Positions 57,960 to 64,000 of a stretch of 64,000 bases of DNA are shown here, in pieces. Source of the DNA: Paragonimus westermani (lineage: Eukaryota > Platyhelminthes > Trematoda > Plagiorchiida > Troglotrematidae); the NCBI GenBank assembly GCA_008508345.1, contig QNGE01000936.1, positions 40,983-104,982 of the forward strand. The letters are read 5' to 3'. The notes under the pieces are model-generated. The model saw only the letters and a program-made list of their open reading frames with translations, had not been told where the DNA came from and did not search any database. Each line of letters begins with the position of its first letter. The stretch's first letter is position 1. The translations under genes and the position numbers were made by a program.

Positions 57960-59720
57960 TGTTTTTTAGGCCACATTCAAAAACATCAGCTGAGGATACA
58001 CAGCGTTTGACGATGTACAGTATGTGACAGCGTAGGATAGCTGACCAGGCCTCTTCTAAAACGCTATATGTCGCTATTGGCCCCGATCTTCTCCGGAATT
58101 TTGTTCCAAATACAGAAAACTTTTACAGCAAAGAAGTTTGCGCGTATCTTTCTGCGAGGTAACAGGGTTGCCAGAGTGGAGCTCCTATTTCTCAGACCAT
58201 ATGTGGAGCTAGGTTTTAGAAAGGCAGTAAACGCTGTGATGATAATACCCAACTGTATCAGCTTACACAAAAGTGCAACGTTCAATTTCGGTTTTCGTAA
58301 CCAAAGCGAACCAATACCAAGTTCTTGACAGCGTTGTCCATAGGTGAACGAAGAATAACATAATAAGCTTTTGGTGAATGACTGTTAAGAGTTTCCTATC
58401 ACAAGCGCATCCGGATTTGTATGGACGGCAGCAAATGAATGTGCGGTAGTCAAGTTCAGGTTGACCATGCGTTCTGTGAATCGTCAGCGTGGTAGTCGGT
58501 AGGCTAAATGATTTTTTTTGCAGCCCATTGCCCTTTTTAGCTTTCGCTCCTTGGAAACACACCGGTTTGGAGAAATCGAATAAGTCTGAATACTATATTT
58601 CTATATCTGTTACGGAAGTGGCGTTATGAATAGTGTAGCCGTCTGATGGGACAGAACCGGCGGATATGTGACAACCACAGGCAATGATGTTCGACTTGCT
58701 CATTAGGAACGTCATCAGTCATGTTTTGCACCACCGCTGCAATATCGCTAGATCCTGTTTCATATTTTGTAGGTAGAAAGCGATGTAACTGGGCTATCGG
58801 AATGTGTGAAGGATTTTGATATCTTCAGCAAACAGAAAAGTCTCGTCACGTTTACTGGCATCACAAACGTCATTTATATACATGGGGGAAAGCAACAGTC
58901 CTAGAGCGCTTCCTTGAGACGCCTCAAAGGTTACCGGTTTTGATGTTGAGCTGTGTCCTTCTATTTCGACTGTTTGGATGCGGCCCTTAAGGCATGACGG
59001 AAGGCAGTTCTACAAGGAGTCTTATAAGCCAAAGGATACTGTTTTGACCAAGAAGCCTACATGAGGCACACAATCGAGACTTTTTCACATGTCCAACAGT
59101 AAGATATCGCATTTTCTACGTTGACGAATATGGATATGTGGTTTGGGAACCCCAACTGATGTCACGCAAGAGCACTTACTAAGAAAACCTTGCTGTGAAA
59201 GGTTCGCAAAATTTTGCGAACCCAATAACCCCAGACACGCCTTTGTTTTCCTTTAAAACATTCTTGAGTAGATTGATGTGTGATTGATGGGATGATAGTT
59301 ACTAACGTCCCGCCTCGAACCAAATTTGTGGCAAGGCATGATGACTGAATATTTTTATGGAGGAGGGAAGGTGCTGGATAAGTGATGAGGTGAACAGATC
59401 AACGAAAAGGATGGATATATCCTGATCTCTTTAGCTTGGAAGTCCTTGGTGGGACACCATCAGATTCCAGATGAGTTGAAGGTTTAATTGTAGACAACTG
59501 TGAAGGAATAACTTGAACATCAACCAGAACACTATCCAGAACTTTACCGGTTTACGAAGGAGTGTTAAAAGGTAATACTTGTGGGTTGACGACTTCATAC
59601 AGTTCAACAGGGTCATAAACAACCGTTTTGTTTTTCAAACTGATTATCTGCTTAGCGGGGTCTCTCATGGAACTTCTTCCTCTCTAGCCGCAACTTTCTG
59701 ACTTACATAATTCGTGGAGC
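57960..59720 (-). pseudogene. CR1-X reverse transcriptase, copy 2
   Basis: Landmarks in several frames: MRDPAKQIISLKNKTVV at about 59630-59680 (copy 1: MREPATKLTTLKNKTVV), a DGVPP segment near 59445, a decayed GSALG/YIND region near 58880-58920, and the C-terminal part at 58064-58285 (LLCKLIQLGIIITAF, RRKIRANFF). The catalytic box near 58840 reads like FAEDIKI, again damaged. No open frame exceeds about 100 codons. Confidence 0.62.
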
Positions 59721-59739
59721 AGTCGAGGTCGACAGTCAA

Positions 59740-60664
59740 GCTAATAAGATTACAGACTGTGTTACATTAGTTCTCCTTTACATGGAAATATCGACCCGTA
59801 ATATTTCCCCTTGGAGTGGCATCTTGTCATCAAACACTTTAATGGGTTTGAAATTCGTCACACGCCTGATTCGCTCTTGTCTTCGGATGAGTTCGCTCAC
59901 AAAACGTTCACTTGTGATCCGCAGCAACAATGGGCAGAGGTCTTGCCGTACTTTCAGGCGGATTCTTAAGTACTAGCGCTCTCATTCTTCCATTTCACTA
60001 GCTCTGAGTAAGAATCTTTTCACGGGCAACAAAGGTGTTCTATCAGGCACGGCCAACACCACTGCTCTACTTGCACAGCGTAACCGCTTATGCACATCTG
60101 TACAGACTGAATCACTGAACGTCCCAGCAGCCACGAAATCTCTATGACAAGAGGTGATCTCATGGCGGATGTCACTTGAGTCAATTAGAACATTGTCAGG
60201 TTTATATCGTGCAAAATTTTGATAAGCTCCTTGCACTTACTGTGTAGTTCCGCTATCCCGTTTATCGCATAATTCCTCTTTCCATTCTTGGTTTCACTGA
60301 TACATCCCGCGCGAGAAAACATCCCACCAGGGCCCGGACACTTAAAATTCCGCATTGGTCGGGCATATCGCGCGCTCCTCGAAATTCTTAGGAATTTGAG
60401 CGAAGAATAACGTCCGGTCGAGAGGTCCATGCGTACCCCGCGAAAGTACATGCGTCCCCACCTCGCCCACATCATGAAAACATTTTCTGCACATTTTTCG
60501 GGACTATCTACATGGAATAATGGCCAAATCCTTTGCCAATACATTCTCTCCATCCTCCAACCACCGTTTTTTGGCACGACCTTGAGCATCAGGCCAGCGA
60601 TCACCTTGTGGAGTCTGAATTGATGTAACAAATCAATTATTCTATCGAATTTTGCAGACCCCAA
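59740..60664 (-). pseudogene. CR1-X ORF1-like region, copy 2
   Basis: 59982-60236 holds AAGTFSDSVCTDVHKRLRC. 59740-59890 matches the copy 1 segment with VRVNISRVEKNLRN. 60185-60664 (159 codons, minus) begins with a protein-like stretch (YWQRIWPLFHVDSPEKCAEN) and ends in a helical part (ELHSKCKELIKILHDINLTM) comparable to the copy 1 coiled-coil region near 27300-27400. The first part has no counterpart that I can see in copy 1. Confidence 0.45.
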
Positions 60665-60900
60665 GGACTATCTTCTCAGAACCATGAAGCTCGAAGTTTC
60701 CTGTCTAGACTTGAATTTTCCCTTCATATAATGTCTGGTTTTTTGCTCTGCTCACATAGCTGACTCGTTGTACAATTTTCAAATTTGGTGTTCAAATATG
60801 TATATGCTAAAAATCATTGCGTTGATCACGCTGTCCTGAGTGTGTATCTCACAAATGCGTCGAGAAATAAATCATTATTATTACTATTATTATTAATAAA
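60640..60900 (+). mobile_element. CR1-X 3' end fragment, plus strand
   Basis: The segment ending TCGAGAAATAAATCATTATT and a (TTA)n run at 60868-60898 resembles the CR1-X end at 47225-47262 (GTGAGAAATATACATTATT). The upstream 200 bp are only weakly similar. The element ends at the (TTA)n run, unlike copies A and B. Confidence 0.4.
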
Positions 60901-63730
60901 ACTTGCTATTTAGGCTACCTCTTTAGCGGTGACTTTGGTGTTCTCAGCAAAATCAAGAATGGAGAAGGTGTTGGTTGTTCTATCCGAAGACTTCACACAT
61001 TTCTTTGTTGCCATCGAGTCTTTTTTCCCGTGAAGATGACCGCTTGGTGACTGGCATTGAATTGTTCGCCAACGATTCAAGTTCACATCGAGTCACGCGT
61101 AATCTGTTGATCCAAATAATGCCTCTCAGAACCCAACGACAGAGATAACCTGTCTTTGGAACGGTTAATGAGGAAGCGCTCGCAACAATTGAATCCATTT
61201 ACAAGAAGACAAACTCCCTCACCTCGAGTATGAAACCACTTGGAAATGGAACAAAGAACGTGCCCGTGAAAAAAATCGACAACTGGGCACCTCTCGGTAT
61301 TAAAGAACAATAAAAACGGAACTGCGTTTCTTCAACAAGTGGTCATTGGTTGGGTCGGAACAAATCGGCTGTTCGCGCATCGGGAAGCGATGGGAATCAT
61401 AAAATACTCAGAAAGAAGCGAAGGAGAAAAATGTCCAATGTTGGCATCTAGAAGTTTACGGGACTCTGACTAAAAATGGGTAAGGGAAACACTAATAGTA
61501 GCTAGTGTAAGAACGAAGATGAATGATATGGTTTATTTTTAAAAGAACGCAAAACATAGAACCACCTTTCAACACCAGTCAAACAAAGTTCAGCAATCTC
61601 AAAATAACGCAACAGACCTTAGCGGAATCAACAGCTAGCAACCAAGTGAGCAATGTAGTACGATACGCTTTTTATTAGAAGATTATGTTTGAAAAGTTTC
61701 AAAACCATCAACTGTGACAAAATGTAGCAAACAGTACGTTAATTTGAACGAATAAATATTACAAGCGGAATGTACACTTGCAGGCAATACTAACTGGCTT
61801 TTTTAAAAGGTTTCTTTGGATTACATCTCCTGGTATCATTCTCGGAGATTTGTCGGTGAATTTTTCGTTTTTATTGCTGATATTATCATCTCATTCCATC
61901 TTATGGTTATATCATTCACAGAGTCAGTCTTGATTTTTGATAGTATGCCCTAGGAAACAAACTCATGTCAGCCGTGCGTTTAGCTCTCGTTTTGCGCAGT
62001 TTCAATGAAAATCTGAACTTACGCATGTCGGTGGTAGTCATGAACTTGTGTTCTCATGGCCTCACTAGTTTGAGCTGTTTGGCTTTACATCTGGTAAGCT
62101 TCATGGTTGTTCATGGAGGCAAATAACTTCCCGTCATCCTCTTAGTGCTGGGGGTCCACGGATGCTCCCTGGTGTAGGAAACCGGACGATTCCTGGCGAA
62201 ATCCACCTCGTCATGGAAGTTCAGCTGAACCAAACGAAGTGCAATCCATTCTTTTTCGCGAACCGAAAGGGGGTAACGACTTTGTTACCTGGAACTGCCT
62301 AAGGAAATTGGTATTAGTGACGCAAAAGGAGTTGAAAACCCATCAATTGTTTCTGCTGTACGAAATCCATTGTGTGACATTACTGCTACTAACATACCGT
62401 CCGTCACAATAGCTTATTCGCGTCTCGTGAAATCCCAGGACGACACCAGAAAAGACGTTCTCCCAATTTCACCAGTCACGCTATTCTTAAGAACCCCGTG
62501 ATCTCTGTAGATTAGTTAGTTTACATAGGGCAAGTAAAGAGTCCGACTGCCGACGTTTATGGTCCGTGTTCGAAGGTGGCTGAGGCTTGCAGCAAAGCCA
62601 TGGCCTGTGAGTTCTGCACCCACTGGGCACCCTGCAAGTGCTATCCCAGGTTTTCTATAGACTGGCGTTTAAGGATCACCTACTCCCGCCCTCAGACATC
62701 TTTTCGAGTCGCCAACTGAACATTCATATGGACAACGTCACTCAGGACGCTGAATGAAAAACGAGTTTTTCGGCTACTCACCTCGTACGGCATAAGTTCC
62801 TGATACGTTAACGCCAGCCAAAGTTAACATGGCTACTCGCAACCGAAGCCCTCTCTCCTGTATTGTTCAGTAACTAAGCTATGGGGGACATACTAAATGG
62901 AAACGCAGCGAGCGTCGCATTACTGTCGCTGTGCGCTTGTATATCCCAGCCGTCCACCAGCGCGAGCCGGTAAAGCTCCAAACTGTTAGTCGAATGTAAG
63001 AACCATACAACCCCTTCCCAACTCAGAACGTAAATCACCATCACGCCCACGTGTGACCGGTGTTTTGAGTTAGACAAGCATAACATCATTTTCTATAGCG
63101 GTGCAGAAAGCGAACACACGTTGTTCCGTCGAAAGGAAACAGATGATCAGTTGCAGTGGAGATCGCTTTCTCGGCTCTTTTGCTAGAAGTGGAGGATGAA
63201 CTCACAGTAGGCAACTCCACAGACCCTTTGATCAATCCGCATCGCACTCGGCCAGGTAGAAGATGTCGAGGAGGTTTTTTACCGGCCTCATCCCTACCAA
63301 GAATCATAGATTCTCATCTGAGACCAAACGCGCTGTTTGGTTTTACAGGGCACAAACGAGCCGAAAGACGCAGATGCGTTACCCGTTTACAAACACGATA
63401 TTAGTCATCAGAATTTTACTTAAGCTCAAATAAACCCGGAAGTGGGGGAACGTGGAGTATGACCTACTCAACGCCTCCTGCGTCCTGCACACTTCAATTC
63501 AATCCCCCTCTTGGGCTGACGAAATTCCTGTGCCTCGCAAGCGATGCGCTGTCCACTGTGCTCATCATCATCATAACAGCCATGAGCCTGACCTGACCAT
63601 AGGTACTGTGGCTCGGGCCGCCGCTCACCTCAACAGTGACGTGGAACATCCTAGAAGGAAACATTACTACGATGGTCAACAAAGATTACAAAAGACCAAG
63701 CGAAAGAACCAGAAATGGTATGGGTACAGG
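60901..63730. other. No gene recognised
   Basis: Short frames only. A minus-strand frame at 63086-63307 has protein-like content (KKPPRHLLPGRVRCGLIKG) but no domain and no convincing splice sites. The dispersed repeat shared with 14.3 kb lies at about 61570-61650. Confidence 0.3.
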
Positions 63731-63737
63731 TACGCCA

Positions 63738-64000
63738 TTAACTGCGACACATCACCATCTCGGATGGCGTCTCTAACCAGCAGTTTGAGTGATCACGTGG
63801 ACCCCATCCAGGCAGGCGGTGCCTGCCCACTTTGCTCAATCGAGCAGTCAAGGTCTTCATATTTCGTGACCACGTTGTTGCTTGACCACCACGCGGTTTT
63901 ACCCAACTGTTGGTGGCCTCAGTATATAATACCCGGTACGGTAAACGCTCAGCTGGCATACGGAGCACGTGACCCAACCATCGCAAGCTGTGCAACGTAA
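63738..64000 (-). pseudogene. Non-LTR RT C-terminus, runs off the window
   Basis: The 85-residue minus frame 63738-63995 reads LRWLGHVLRMPAERLPYRVL, then RGGQATTWSRNMK and LPGWGPRDHSNCWLET. This is the C-terminal LRW-GHV-RM and WR...M-DR-WR-type tail of a non-LTR RT group common in flatworms and other animals (often annotated as endonuclease-reverse transcriptase). The RT core lies beyond the window edge. The longer plus-strand frame over the same bases (63452-64000) is its antisense shadow. Confidence 0.8.

Larger units (their letters stand above)
56040..60664 (-). mobile_element. CR1-X copy 2, older
   Basis: Same order as copy 1: ORF1-like region (59740-60240, perhaps to 60664), RT (about 57960-59720) and 3' UTR (about 56040-57950). 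The 3' UTR contains a nested RT fragment (56400-56880). The SINE site at about 56047-56058 is empty. ORF1 shares AAGTFSDSVCTDVHKRLRC with copy 1 TAGTYVNTVATELHKRLRC. It is more decayed than copy 1. Confidence 0.7.

Noticed and set aside
63452..64000. 182-residue plus-strand frame
   Set aside because: It overlaps, antisense, the well-recognised non-LTR RT C-terminus on the minus strand.
1..64000. CRISPR arrays, operons, ribosome-binding sites
   Set aside because: None seen. The content is eukaryotic: spliced frames, SINEs, LINEs and LTR elements.

Overview
The window looks like repeat-rich, intron-poor genomic DNA from a parasitic flatworm (cestode or trematode; I cannot choose between them). 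The reasons are a Ty3/gypsy element with the CHCC-type gag motif of the CsRn1/Kabuki group, several CR1-like non-LTR elements, a Penelope-like element, a tRNA-derived SINE carrying a type I hammerhead ribozyme (compare schistosome Sm-alpha), and GT-AG introns of only 30-50 bp. There are no operons, rRNA genes or bacterial-type genes.

Layout. 26-737: last exons of an unrecognised spliced host gene (minus). 740-1001: CR1-A 3' UTR debris. 1002-6317: Ty3/gypsy element (minus) with two 284-bp LTRs. 6318-11075: two CR1-A elements meeting tail to tail, the minus one nearly full length. 11222-15480: older CR1-A fragments in both orientations. 15.5-21.6 kb: nothing recognisable. 21612-27560: CR1-X copy 1 (minus), with a hammerhead SINE in its long 3' UTR and a truncated CR1-X copy in its RT. 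30.0-30.5 kb: a second tRNA-like SINE family as an inverted pair. 33.2-33.7 kb: a possible spliced host gene. 34.0-35.05 kb: Penelope-like element with RT and GIY-YIG. 37.19-39.28 kb: MULE transposase with SWIM finger, split by 30-37 bp introns and by another hammerhead SINE with a 12-bp target duplication. 45.0-45.4 kb: gypsy integrase remnant. 45458-47345: a 5'-truncated inverted copy of the CR1-X 3' UTR with a third SINE, broken by a 945-N gap. 48.9-49.9 and 52.1-55.15 kb: two further non-LTR elements (plus). 56.0-60.66 kb: CR1-X copy 2 (minus). 63.74-64.0 kb: C-terminus of another non-LTR RT (minus).

Most notable: the SINE at 21951-22326, 37546-37821 and 46827-47010. It has pol III A and B boxes, then a complete minimal hammerhead ribozyme with cleavage triplet GUC, then (in two copies) a T-run, and the whole core sits between inverted-repeat arms of about 85 bp. 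Target duplications and unoccupied homologous sites in the window show that the unit moves. In the third copy the core is inverted relative to its flanks, as if it had flipped between its arms. The transposable elements are all damaged; no intact autonomous element is visible.
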